Positions 1-6,594 of a stretch of DNA of 12,797 nucleotides are shown one piece after another. Both the position numbers and the translations under genes were made by a program. The first letter of the stretch is position 1. Every line of letters starts with the position of its first letter. The stretch comes from Actinobacteria bacterium UBA2184. GTDB lineage: Bacteria > Actinomycetota > Coriobacteriia > Anaerosomatales > Anaerosomataceae. Where the stretch lies: positions 27,092-39,888 of the forward strand of contig DCVQ01000004.1 of assembly GCA_002328745.1 (NCBI GenBank), given 5' to 3'. Under the pieces are notes generated by a model. That model saw only the letters and a list, made by a program, of their open reading frames with translations, was not told the origin of the DNA and ran no database searches.

Positions 1-582
1 GAAGGCACGGGCGCTCTGCTCTCCGGCGTGATCGTCGTAGGCGCATGGGGAGCGCTCTCGGGGTTCCTGCACTGGGACGGCCTTGCGGACTGCGCCGATG
101 CACTCGGCGTGCGAGGCGACGCCGCCCGACGGCTCGCGGTGATGCGCGAGAGCGGCATCGGGGCGTTCGGCGTGGTGGCGATCGTGCTCGTCGTGCTGCT
201 GCAGGCGAGCGCGCTTGCGGCGGTGCTCGAAAGCGGCGACTGGTGGGCCATCGGGGCGGCGCCCGTGCTCGGCAGGCTGGGGGCGGCGCTCGCGCTGATG
301 TTCAGGGCGCCCGCCCGGCCGGATGGTCTTGCGGCCCGTTACGCGTCGCGGGCCGGGTTCGGCGGGCTGGTCGCCATGGCGGTCCCGGTGCTCGTCCTTC
401 TCGCGATCGGCCCTAACGGGACTCGTGCGGGGATCCTGGCGGGCGGCGTCTTCGTGGCGGCCCTCGCGCCGGGAGCCGTCACGCGGCGGATCGGCGGCGT
501 CACGGGCGATGTGCTCGGCGCCACGGTGCTGGCGACCGAGACGTTCGTGCTGGTGATCGCGGCGATGACGGGCGGTGCGTAG
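1..582 (+). CDS. cobS: Adenosylcobinamide-GDP ribazoletransferase (cobalamin synthase), 3' part
   Basis: CobS is a membrane enzyme that joins adenosylcobinamide-GDP to alpha-ribazole (or its 5'-phosphate) in the last stage of cobalamin assembly. The frame is open from base 1, so the true start lies upstream; about 193 residues are visible, and the family usually has about 250, so roughly the first 55-60 are missing. The family motif GFLHWDGLADCADALG (about nt 61-108) carries the acidic residues expected to bind metal and phosphate. A C-terminal RIGGVTGDVLGA motif (about nt 487-522) is also typical. Between them are several hydrophobic Ala/Val/Leu segments consistent with membrane helices. It ends at TAG 580-582, two bases before the next gene, a phosphatase of the same pathway, which supports co-expression. 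The identification is secure; only the N-terminus is unseen. Confidence 0.93.
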   Translation, partial: EGTGALLSGVIVVGAWGALSGFLHWDGLADCADALGVRGDAARRLAVMRESGIGAFGVVAIVLVVLLQASALAAVLESGDWWAIGAAPVLGRLGAALALMFRAPARPDGLAARYASRAGFGGLVAMAVPVLVLLAIGPNGTRAGILAGGVFVAALAPGAVTRRIGGVTGDVLGATVLATETFVLVIAAMTGGA

Positions 583-584
583 CG

Positions 585-1184
585 GTGGGCGGGCCGGAGG
601 CGCGGATCATGCTCGTCAGGCACCCCCAGACGGTCGCCAACGCCGAGCGACGCTTCATCGGCCGAAGCGACTCGCCGCTGACCGCCCTCGGGGTCGCGCA
701 GCGCGCCGCCCTCGCGCAGGCGGTCGCGGCGTTCGCCCCCCTGCACGTGTTCAGTTCCCCGATACCGCGTGCGCTGGACGCCGCTCGGATCGCCGCGCCG
801 CCGGGGGTTGCCGTGATCGTCGAGGACGACCTCATCGAGGTCGATTTCGGCCTCGCCGAAGGGCTGACGCATTCCGAGATGGCCGAACGGGGCATCGCGC
901 TGGACTACGATGGCCCGGGGCCGGTCGCTCCGGGCGGGGAGACCCTGGCGGCGCTCGAGGCGCGCGTCGCGCGCGTCGGGGCGAGGATCGCCGCCGCGGG
1001 TGCCCGGTCGGCGGTCTTCACGCACGGCGGCGTCTTCAGGCGGCTGCTCGGCGCCTGGCTCGAACTGCCGCGCGAGGCGATATGGCGCTTCTCGGTCACG
1101 AACGCCGCGGTGGCCGTCATCAAGGTGGCCGACGGATACGCGACGCTCGAGTCGTTCGGCCCTGCGCTTGCGCCCGAGCCGTAG
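585..1184 (+). CDS. cobC: Alpha-ribazole phosphatase-like histidine phosphatase (CobC type)
   Basis: This is a 199-residue protein of the histidine phosphatase (phosphoglycerate mutase-like) superfamily. Next to cobS it most likely removes the 5'-phosphate from alpha-ribazole phosphate or from adenosylcobalamin phosphate. The N-terminal catalytic motif reads LVRHPQT, with His13 as the phospho-acceptor; the usual RHG is RHP here. Other expected residues are Arg62 (SSPIPRALDAA), Glu85 (LIEVDFGLAEG) and the second catalytic histidine His147 (FTHGG). Two starts are possible. GTG 585 gives the normal length of first beta strand before the RH motif. ATG 609 has a clear GGAGG at 596-600 with 8-nt spacing, but leaves only three residues before Arg. 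I prefer 585 weakly. The fold and catalysis are clear; the substrate is inferred from the neighbour. Confidence 0.8.
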   Translation: MGGPEARIMLVRHPQTVANAERRFIGRSDSPLTALGVAQRAALAQAVAAFAPLHVFSSPIPRALDAARIAAPPGVAVIVEDDLIEVDFGLAEGLTHSEMAERGIALDYDGPGPVAPGGETLAALEARVARVGARIAAAGARSAVFTHGGVFRRLLGAWLELPREAIWRFSVTNAAVAVIKVADGYATLESFGPALAPEP

Positions 1185-1197
1185 CGTGCGGGAGAAT
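1168..1197 (+). promoter_or_regulatory. Weak candidate sigma70-type promoter before hisC
   Basis: TTGCGC (1168-1173) and GAGAAT (1192-1197) are separated by 18 bp. They sit across the end of cobC and the 41-bp gap before hisC. Transcription would begin near 1204, giving a leader of about 20 nt that contains the hisC ribosome binding site. Both hexamers match the consensus poorly. The main support is that this is the only relatively AT-richer spot between the cobalamin and aromatic genes. Confidence 0.28.
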
Positions 1198-1212
1198 ACC
1201 GTTCTACGCATC

Positions 1213-1218
1213 AGGAGG
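1213..1218 (+). promoter_or_regulatory. Strong ribosome binding site that sets the hisC start
   Basis: A perfect AGGAGG lies 7 nt upstream of GTG 1226. The reading frame stays open far upstream through cobC, so this site is what fixes the hisC start. It also lines up with the normal N-terminus of the family. Confidence 0.85.
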
Positions 1219-1225
1219 ACGTGAC

Positions 1226-2326
1226 GTGGACTGGGACCGCATGATTCGCGAGGAGCTGACCGGGCTTGTGCCCTACGCCCCCGGTCTGCGCGAAGACCAG
1301 GTCCGCGCGCGCTCCGGCCGCGACCACATCCTGAAGCTCTCCAGCAACGAGCATCCTGCCGGGCCGTTTCCCGCCGCGATCGCGGCGATGGAGCGCGAGC
1401 TCCTTGATCTGAACCGCTACCCCGAGGGGTCCGCTGGCGCGCTGAAGGAGAAGCTCGCAAGCAAGCTCGGCGTGCGAGCCGAGCAGGTCATGATCGGCAA
1501 CGGAAGCAACGAGCTTCTGCGGCTCCTCGGCGAGGTCGTGCTGAGGCCGGGTGACGAGGTCGTGTACCCGTGGCCCTCGTTCATCGTGTACCCGACGGTC
1601 ACCACCATGTTCGGCGCCGAGCACGTTCGCGTCCCGCTTCTGGACGGTACCGATTACGACCTCGACGCCATGCTCGCGGCGGTCACCGCGCGCACGCGCA
1701 TCGTGTTCCTGTGCAATCCCAACAACCCCACGGGGACCATCTACACGCGCGACGCGTTCGAGCATTTCCTCGAACGGCTGCCCGACCACGTGCTCCTCGT
1801 GCTCGACGAGGCCTACTTCGAGTTCGCCACCTCAGGCGACTACCCGGACGGTCTGGCGTACTTCGACGGGGACCGCGGCATCGTGGTCTTGCGCACCTTC
1901 TCGAAGATCTACTCGCTGGCCGGCCTTCGCGTCGGCTACGGGATCGCGCCCGAGCGCCTCGTGCACGCGATCGACTGCGTGCGCGAACCGTTCAACGTCA
2001 ACTCGGTCGCCCAGGCAGGCGCGCTGGCATCGCTGGACGACGACGCCGAGGTAGCGCGTCGCCGCGCCGAGAACCAAGAACAGAAGACCTACCTGTATTC
2101 GGGCTTCGGTCGGCTCGGCATCTCGTGGGTGCCGTCGGAAGCGAACTTCGTCTGGGTGAAGACGGAGCGGCCGACCGAAGTGTTCGAGGCCCTCCTCGAG
2201 GAGGGCGTCATCGTCCGTGCGTTCGGGCCCACCCCCGCTCTGCGGGTGACCGTCGGGACTCCCGAAGATACGCGGCGGACGATCGAAGCGTTCGAGACGG
2301 TCGTCGCCCGGCTCGGCAGCGTCTAG
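1226..2326 (+). CDS. hisC: Histidinol-phosphate / aromatic aminotransferase
   Basis: This 366-residue PLP-dependent class I/II aminotransferase of the HisC family has the usual length. It interconverts imidazole-acetol phosphate and histidinol phosphate. Members in some bacteria, such as Bacillus HisC, also transaminate phenylpyruvate and 4-hydroxyphenylpyruvate. Visible signatures are LSSNEHPAGPFP (residues 38-49), NPNNPTGT (164-171), DEAY with Asp194 expected to contact the PLP ring nitrogen, RTFSKIYSLAGLRVGYG (223-239) with Lys227 as the Schiff-base lysine, and LRVTVGTPED with Arg340 as the substrate carboxylate binder. The GTG start is supported by AGGAGG at 1213-1218. No other his genes are present; DAHP synthase, prephenate dehydrogenase and EPSP synthase follow directly. 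I therefore infer a role in tyrosine/phenylalanine transamination, possibly as well as histidine synthesis. Family assignment is firm; substrate range is not. Confidence 0.92.
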   Translation: MDWDRMIREELTGLVPYAPGLREDQVRARSGRDHILKLSSNEHPAGPFPAAIAAMERELLDLNRYPEGSAGALKEKLASKLGVRAEQVMIGNGSNELLRLLGEVVLRPGDEVVYPWPSFIVYPTVTTMFGAEHVRVPLLDGTDYDLDAMLAAVTARTRIVFLCNPNNPTGTIYTRDAFEHFLERLPDHVLLVLDEAYFEFATSGDYPDGLAYFDGDRGIVVLRTFSKIYSLAGLRVGYGIAPERLVHAIDCVREPFNVNSVAQAGALASLDDDAEVARRRAENQEQKTYLYSGFGRLGISWVPSEANFVWVKTERPTEVFEALLEEGVIVRAFGPTPALRVTVGTPEDTRRTIEAFETVVARLGSV

Positions 2327-2332
2327 TCGCTC

Positions 2333-2365
2333 GCCGGACCCGTGACGGCCGGCAGTGACCGTCAC
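2333..2365 (+). promoter_or_regulatory. Possible pseudoknot or operator in the hisC-aroF gap
   Basis: Two interleaved perfect stems can be drawn in the 77-bp gap. One pairs GCCGG (2333-2337) with CCGGC (2349-2353). The other pairs GTGACGG (2342-2348) with CCGTCAC (2359-2365). The connecting loops are 4 nt and 5 nt, which fits H-type pseudoknot geometry. As DNA, the same stretch contains the palindrome GTGACCGTCAC (2355-2365) and another GTGAC at 2342-2346, so a protein operator is an alternative. Short GC pairings arise easily by chance in DNA this rich in GC. No function has been shown. Confidence 0.35.
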
Positions 2366-2367
2366 GA

Positions 2368-2388
2368 CGCACGCGGGGACCGCGTGCG
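2368..2388 (+). promoter_or_regulatory. 8-bp perfect hairpin abutting the aroF ribosome binding site
   Basis: CGCACGCG (2368-2375) pairs perfectly with CGCGTGCG (2381-2388) around a GGGAC loop. The AAAGGGG ribosome binding site begins at the next base (2389). No run of T follows, so a standard intrinsic terminator is unlikely. A processing or stability element, or control of translation of the feedback-regulated DAHP synthase, is more plausible. This is inference from position. Confidence 0.45.
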
Positions 2389-2395
2389 AAAGGGG
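2389..2395 (+). promoter_or_regulatory. Ribosome binding site that sets the aroF start
   Basis: AAAGGGG is spaced 8 nt from ATG 2404. The in-frame GTG at 2395 overlaps this site and so cannot use it. ATG 2404 also matches the N-terminus expected for Thermotoga-type DAHP synthase. Confidence 0.7.
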
Positions 2396-2403
2396 TGAGT
2401 GCG

Positions 2404-3429
2404 ATGCTCGTCATCATGCGGGACCATGCGTCCCGGGACCAGGTACAGCACGTCGTGGACATGCTCTCAGAGGCCGGTGCGGAAGCGCATCTGTCCGAGG
2501 GCGAGGTCAAGACGATCATCGGCGTCATCGGCGACCGCGAGATCATCTACTCGCTGGAGCTCGAGGGGCTGCCCGGCGTCGAGCAGGTCATCCGCGTCCT
2601 GAAACCGTTCAAGCTCGTCGGCCGTGACTTCCAGCCCGAGGACACGGTGGTGAAGCTGGGCGCGTCGTCGATCGGCGGAGGGGCGTTCGCCGTGATCGCG
2701 GGACCGTGCTCCATCGAGTCCGAGGAGCAGATGCTCGCCACGGCCCGCGCGGTGAAGGCCGCGGGGGCCACGATGCTTCGGGGCGGCGCGTTCAAGCCGA
2801 GGACGAGCCCCTACGCCTTCCAGGGCATGGGCGTCGAGGGGCTCAAGCTGCTTCGCGCGGCCGGCGATGCGGTGGGGCTGCCGGTCGTGACCGAGGTGCT
2901 CGACGTGCGTGACGCCGCCGTGGTGGCCGAGCACGCCGACATCCTCCAGGTCGGCGCGCGCAACATGCAGAACTTCATGATGCTCGACGAGCTCGGTACC
3001 ATGCGGAAGCCCATCCTCTTGAAGCGCGGCCTCGCGGCGACCATCGAGGAACTGCTCTCGGCGGCGGAATACGTCCTCAAGGGCGGCAATCGCGATGTCA
3101 TCCTGTGCGAGCGGGGCATCCGCACCTTCGAGACCTACACCCGCAACACCCTGGATCTCGCCGCGGTCTCGGCGCTCAAGTCGCTGACGCACCTGCCGGT
3201 GATCTCGGATCCTTCGCACGCGACCGGGCGGCGCGACCTTATCGCTCCCATGGCGAAGGCATCAGTCGCTGCCGGAGCCGACGGCCTCATGATCGAGGTT
3301 CATCCCGATCCGGAGCGTGCGCGCTGCGACGGGCCGCAGTCCCTCACGCCAGCCGACTTCGGCACGCTCATGGAGCAGCTCGTGCCGCGCCTTGCGGTCG
3401 AAGGCAAGCACCTCGGGATCGCGTCATGA
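2404..3429 (+). CDS. aroF: 3-deoxy-7-phosphoheptulonate (DAHP) synthase, type I-beta with N-terminal regulatory domain
   Basis: This enzyme condenses phosphoenolpyruvate and erythrose-4-phosphate, the first committed step of the shikimate pathway. The 341 residues resemble the Thermotoga maritima enzyme closely, from memory almost residue for residue in length. Residues 1-70 form the ferredoxin-like domain (MLVIMRD to RVLKPFKLV) that mediates feedback inhibition by tyrosine/phenylalanine in that enzyme. The catalytic barrel follows: AGPCS with Cys102, LRGGAFKPRTSPYAFQG (125-141), QVGARNMQN (182-190), KRG (207-209), DPSH with His272, EVHP with Glu298, and CDG with Asp309. Cys102, His272, Glu298 and Asp309 are the expected metal ligands. 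The ATG 2404 start is chosen over GTG 2395 because of the ribosome binding site. The stop overlaps the tyrA start (ATGA), indicating translational coupling. Confidence 0.95.
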   Translation: MLVIMRDHASRDQVQHVVDMLSEAGAEAHLSEGEVKTIIGVIGDREIIYSLELEGLPGVEQVIRVLKPFKLVGRDFQPEDTVVKLGASSIGGGAFAVIAGPCSIESEEQMLATARAVKAAGATMLRGGAFKPRTSPYAFQGMGVEGLKLLRAAGDAVGLPVVTEVLDVRDAAVVAEHADILQVGARNMQNFMMLDELGTMRKPILLKRGLAATIEELLSAAEYVLKGGNRDVILCERGIRTFETYTRNTLDLAAVSALKSLTHLPVISDPSHATGRRDLIAPMAKASVAAGADGLMIEVHPDPERARCDGPQSLTPADFGTLMEQLVPRLAVEGKHLGIAS

Positions 3430-4559
3430 GCGTGGCGCGGCTCACCGTGGTCGGTCTCGGGCTGATGGGCGGATCGGTCGCCGCGGCTGCGCGGCGCGCG
3501 CGGGCGAGACTCGCGATCCGGGCGGTCGACGCCGACGAGCCCTCGCTCGCGGCGGCGCTCGATCGGGGGCTCGTGGATGAGGCCCTGAGCCCGGATGCGG
3601 CGGTCGCGGCGGGATGGTTCGGACCCGGAGCGCGAAACGATCTCGTCGTGCTGGGCACGCCGGTGGGCGCGACCGCCGGGTGGCTCGAGCGGCTCGCTGC
3701 GGCCGGCTACGACGGCATCGTGACGGATCTCGGGTCCACCAAGCGCCTGGTGATCGAGTCCGCCGAGCGGGCGGGCGGGACGTTCCGTTTCGTGGGCGGG
3801 CACCCGATGACCGGCTCCGAGCGCAGCGGCGTCGGCGCGGCGAGCGAGACGCTCTTCGACGGCGTCTACTACATCCTCACACCGACACCGGCTACCGATA
3901 TGGACGCGTACCGCATGGTCCACGCGTTCGTCACCTCCCTGGGAGCGCGCGTTGTCTCCGTGGACGCCGCGGCGCACGACGACGCCGTCGCCATCGTGAG
4001 CCATGTGCCACACGTCACGGCCTCGGCGCTGGTCGAGCTCGCGAGCAGCCGCGCCGAGGAGGCTGGCGCGGACCTTCTGCGCCTCGCCGCGGGCGGCTTC
4101 AAGGACATGACGCGCATCGCGGCAGGCAGCCCGGACCTCTGGACGGGCATCTGCCTGGACAACGCCGACGCGCTCGTGGCGGGCCTGAGCGGCCTGGAGG
4201 GCGTGCTCGCCGAGTTCCGCGAGCGGGTGGCCGCAGGCGACGCCGAGGGCGTTCGCGCCCTTCTCGCGACAGCTGCCGACGCGCGCCGCGCGCTGCCCGC
4301 GCAGTGGGTCCCGGCGACCACGCGGCTGCGCGAGCTCTCCGTGCCGGTGAGCGACCGCCCGGGCGTCGTGGGTATCGTCACCACAGCGGCAAGCCGTGCC
4401 GGGTGCAACATCGAGGACATCGAGATCGACCATCAGTCCGAGGACAGCGCCGTGCTGCGGCTCGTGCTGACGGATGAGGGAAGCGTGGAAGCGCTGCTCG
4501 CCGACCTGGAAGCACGGGGTTTCACCCCGGTGCTGCGACCGCTCGAAGAGGAGGCCTGA
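3426..4559 (+). CDS. tyrA: Prephenate dehydrogenase with C-terminal ACT domain
   Basis: This 377-residue enzyme oxidatively decarboxylates prephenate to 4-hydroxyphenylpyruvate, the tyrosine branch. The N-terminal Rossmann fold has VVGLGLMGGSVA (residues 8-19) as the dinucleotide loop, followed by LGTPV (76-80) and TDLGSTK (100-106). The substrate region contains GGHPMTGSERSG with His126 as the likely catalytic histidine, SHVPH (192-196), and GGFKDMTRIAAGSP with Arg230 as a likely prephenate carboxylate binder. Residues about 303-377 (LSVPVSDRPGVVGIV onward, with CNIEDIEIDH) form an ACT domain, suggesting tyrosine feedback. The alternative, arogenate dehydrogenase, cannot be excluded from sequence alone. 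The start overlaps the aroF stop as ATGA, and the stop shares one base with the aroA start. No chorismate mutase is fused to it. Confidence 0.93.
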   Translation: MSVARLTVVGLGLMGGSVAAAARRARARLAIRAVDADEPSLAAALDRGLVDEALSPDAAVAAGWFGPGARNDLVVLGTPVGATAGWLERLAAAGYDGIVTDLGSTKRLVIESAERAGGTFRFVGGHPMTGSERSGVGAASETLFDGVYYILTPTPATDMDAYRMVHAFVTSLGARVVSVDAAAHDDAVAIVSHVPHVTASALVELASSRAEEAGADLLRLAAGGFKDMTRIAAGSPDLWTGICLDNADALVAGLSGLEGVLAEFRERVAAGDAEGVRALLATAADARRALPAQWVPATTRLRELSVPVSDRPGVVGIVTTAASRAGCNIEDIEIDHQSEDSAVLRLVLTDEGSVEALLADLEARGFTPVLRPLEEEA

Positions 4560-5881
4560 TGCAAGCGCGGGTGTCATTCATGGATCGGTCGCTCATCGGC
4601 GACGTGCGCCTGCCGACCGACAAGTCGATCTCGCATCGCGCCGTCATCTTCGCGGCCATGGCCGAGGGCGAGTCTCAGCTCGTCGGGGTCCTCGACAGCG
4701 CTGACGTGCGTTCGACCATCGATGCCGTGCGCGCCCTCGGCGCGCACGTCGAGGTGCAGGTCTCAGACGAGCGGGGGTTGCGCCTGAAGGTCACCGGATG
4801 GGGCGCAGACGGACCGTCGCGGCCCGGGGCGCCTATCGACTGCGGCAATTCCGGCACGACCGCGCGACTGATCATGGGCGTGGTCGCGGGATGGCCCATC
4901 TCAGTCACCCTCGTGGGAGACGCGTCGCTCTCCCGGCGGCCAATGCGCCGTGTGGCCGATCCTTTGATCGCCATGGGGGCTCACGTGGAGCTCTCCTTCG
5001 AAGGAACCATGCCGGCGGAGATCGCCGGGCGGGCGCTGAGAGCGGTGGAGTATCACTCGCCGGTGGCGAGCGCGCAGGTGAAGTCGGCGGTGCTGCTCGC
5101 GGGCCTACGGGCCGACGGCGTCACGACGGTGGTCGAGCCGGCGTCGAGCCGCGACCACACCGAGCGGATGCTGCCGGGCTTCGGCGTGGAGGTGACGGTC
5201 GATGAAGCGGGCCGCTCGGCGTCGGTCACCGGCCTCGCGGTACTGCGCGCGTGCGACGTCATCGTGCCGGCCGACCCATCGTCGGCGGCGTTCCTCGTTG
5301 CGGGCGCGGTGCTCGTGCCGGGAAGCCACGTGCGGCTGCCCAACGTCGCCGTGAACCCCACGCGGCTCGCGTTCGCGCGCGTGCTGCAGCGCATGGGCGC
5401 CTCGATCGAGTTGCGCGAGCTGCCTGCGATGGGCGGAGAGCCTGTCGCCACGATCGTTGCGCGGCATTCGGTCGCGCTCGGCGGTGTGACGGTCAGTGCC
5501 GGGGAGGTGCCGTCCCTCATCGATGAGGTGCCGGTCCTGGCGGTGGTCGCCACGCAGGCAGCGGGCACGACGCGCTTCGAGGGTGTGGGCGAGCTGCGCG
5601 TGAAGGAGTCGGACCGGCTGCAGGCCACACACGACGCGCTCGCGGCACTCGGCGCGGACGTGCGTGCGGGCGACGACTGGCTGGAGGTTACGGGACCGAC
5701 GCCGCTCGCGGGCTGCACGGTCGCATCGCTTGGCGACCATCGTTTGGCGATGGCCTGGACGATCGCGGGCCTGGTGGCGAGCGGCACGACCTCCATCGAA
5801 GGATTCGAGGCCGTCGAGGTCTCGTACCCCGCTTTCGCGAAGGACCTGGCGGAGCTCGGCGCGTCAGTGGAGGTTGTGTAG
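4559..5881 (+). CDS. aroA: 3-phosphoshikimate 1-carboxyvinyltransferase (EPSP synthase)
   Basis: This 440-residue EPSP synthase transfers the enolpyruvyl group of phosphoenolpyruvate to shikimate-3-phosphate. Motifs in order are LPTDKSISHRA (18-28, Lys22 and Arg27), DCGNSGTTARL (94-104), GDASLSRRPM (120-129), SAQVKSAVLLAGL (171-183), HTERMLPGFG (200-209), DPSSAAFLVAGA (239-250), IDEVP with Asp322, RVKESDRL with Glu350, and GDHRLAMAW (392-400). Length and motif order are normal for the family. An AGGAGG (4549-4554) lies only 4 nt before ATG 4559, which shares its A with the tyrA stop (TGATG). A second ATG at 4580 would give a protein 7 residues shorter and closer to many family N-termini. It is the last gene of the aromatic block; aroB, aroC, aroE and aroK are not in the window. 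Confidence 0.95.
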   Translation: MQARVSFMDRSLIGDVRLPTDKSISHRAVIFAAMAEGESQLVGVLDSADVRSTIDAVRALGAHVEVQVSDERGLRLKVTGWGADGPSRPGAPIDCGNSGTTARLIMGVVAGWPISVTLVGDASLSRRPMRRVADPLIAMGAHVELSFEGTMPAEIAGRALRAVEYHSPVASAQVKSAVLLAGLRADGVTTVVEPASSRDHTERMLPGFGVEVTVDEAGRSASVTGLAVLRACDVIVPADPSSAAFLVAGAVLVPGSHVRLPNVAVNPTRLAFARVLQRMGASIELRELPAMGGEPVATIVARHSVALGGVTVSAGEVPSLIDEVPVLAVVATQAAGTTRFEGVGELRVKESDRLQATHDALAALGADVRAGDDWLEVTGPTPLAGCTVASLGDHRLAMAWTIAGLVASGTTSIEGFEAVEVSYPAFAKDLAELGASVEVV

Positions 5882-5885
5882 CGCG

Positions 5886-5894
5886 TGCTAGAAT
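5886..5894 (+). promoter_or_regulatory. Candidate extended -10 promoter for the cmk operon
   Basis: TGCTAGAAT at 5886-5894 combines an extended -10 TG with TAGAAT, five of six matches to the consensus. It stands out in GC-rich surroundings and lies in the 44-bp gap after aroA. No good -35 hexamer is found 16-18 bp upstream, which extended -10 promoters tolerate. Predicted initiation is near 5901, leaving about 25 nt of leader before the cmk start. Confidence 0.45.
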
Positions 5895-5925
5895 TCCGTT
5901 GCCGTCAACCACTCGGGAGCCGCAC

Positions 5926-6594
5926 GTGATCATCGCAATCGACGGGCCTGCCGCGAGCGGCAAGTCCACAGTCGCAAAGGCCGTCGCACGCCGTCTCGGC
6001 ATGCACTATCTCGATACCGGGGCGATGTACCGTGCGGTCGCGTGGCTCGCTCTCGAGCGCGGCGTGCCGGCCGATGACGCCGGCCAGCTCGCGGCGCTCG
6101 CGTTCGCCCATCCGGTGACCTTCGCCTACGAGGACGCCTCCACGCTGCCCACCGGCGTGTATATCGCGGACCGCGACGTGACCGTCGCGATCCGCCAGCC
6201 CGAGGTGGACGCCGCGGTGAGCGCGGTCGCAAGCGTCCCCGAGGTGCGGGCCGCGATGGTGTCCCAGCAGCGCCGACTGGCGGGGGAGGACGACACCGTG
6301 GTCGAGGGGCGCGACATCGGCACCGTGGTCTTCCCGGACGCCGAACTCAAGGTCTTCCTCACCGCGTCGGCCGACGAGCGCGCACGCCGCCGCCGGATCG
6401 ACCTCGTGGGCGCCGGGCACGACGTCGAAACGAACGAGGTGCGCGAGCGTCTCGAGCGGCGCGACTATGCTGACTCCACGCGCGAGGCCAGCCCGCTCGA
6501 CATCGCCGAGGACGCCCAGCGCCTCGACACCACCGGCCTGCCGGTCGAGGAGGTCGTCGAGAGGATCGCGATCCTGGCGGGCGAGCGCCGATGA
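5926..6594 (+). CDS. cmk: Cytidylate kinase
   Basis: This 222-residue (d)CMP kinase phosphorylates CMP and dCMP with ATP, supplying CDP for nucleotide and phospholipid synthesis. The P-loop GPAASGKST occupies residues 7-15. YLDTGAMYRA (28-37), VVEGRDIGTVVFP (125-137), the arginine-rich lid (RARRRR 152-157) and RDYADSTREASPL (179-191) are family signatures for substrate and lid contacts. GTG 5926 is chosen because CGGGAG at 5914-5919 is well spaced and the family normally begins just before IAIDGPA. The in-frame TTG 5899 falls at or before the predicted transcription start. It is the first gene of the second block, and its stop overlaps the plsC start as ATGA. Confidence 0.95.
   Translation: MIIAIDGPAASGKSTVAKAVARRLGMHYLDTGAMYRAVAWLALERGVPADDAGQLAALAFAHPVTFAYEDASTLPTGVYIADRDVTVAIRQPEVDAAVSAVASVPEVRAAMVSQQRRLAGEDDTVVEGRDIGTVVFPDAELKVFLTASADERARRRRIDLVGAGHDVETNEVRERLERRDYADSTREASPLDIAEDAQRLDTTGLPVEEVVERIAILAGERR

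Noticed and set aside
575..1225. Upstream in-frame extension of hisC through cobC
   Set aside because: The extension is an Arg/Gly-rich out-of-frame reading of cobC. AGGAGG 7 nt before GTG 1226 and the normal family N-terminus set the start at 1226.
339..1460. 373-codon minus-strand open frame opposite cobS, cobC and hisC
   Set aside because: It spans three sense genes and their junctions, has no plausible ribosome binding context and no recognisable domain.
2368..2395. Intrinsic terminator after hisC
   Set aside because: The 8-bp hairpin is perfect but is followed by AAAGGGG rather than a T-run, and the downstream gene belongs to the same pathway.
2342..2398. 18-codon leader ORF (GTG 2342 to TGA 2396-2398) as an attenuator peptide for aroF
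   Set aside because: It contains no Phe, Tyr or Trp codons and has no good ribosome binding site, so amino-acid-responsive attenuation of the classic kind is not supported.
3300..4577. 425-codon minus-strand open frame opposite tyrA
   Set aside because: The sense strand encodes a complete prephenate dehydrogenase with an ACT domain. The antisense translation is Arg/His/Ala-rich without family features.
5899..5925. TTG 5899 as the cmk start
   Set aside because: It lies only 5 nt after the candidate -10 element, has no ribosome binding site, and adds nine residues not typical of the family. GTG 5926 has CGGGAG at good spacing.
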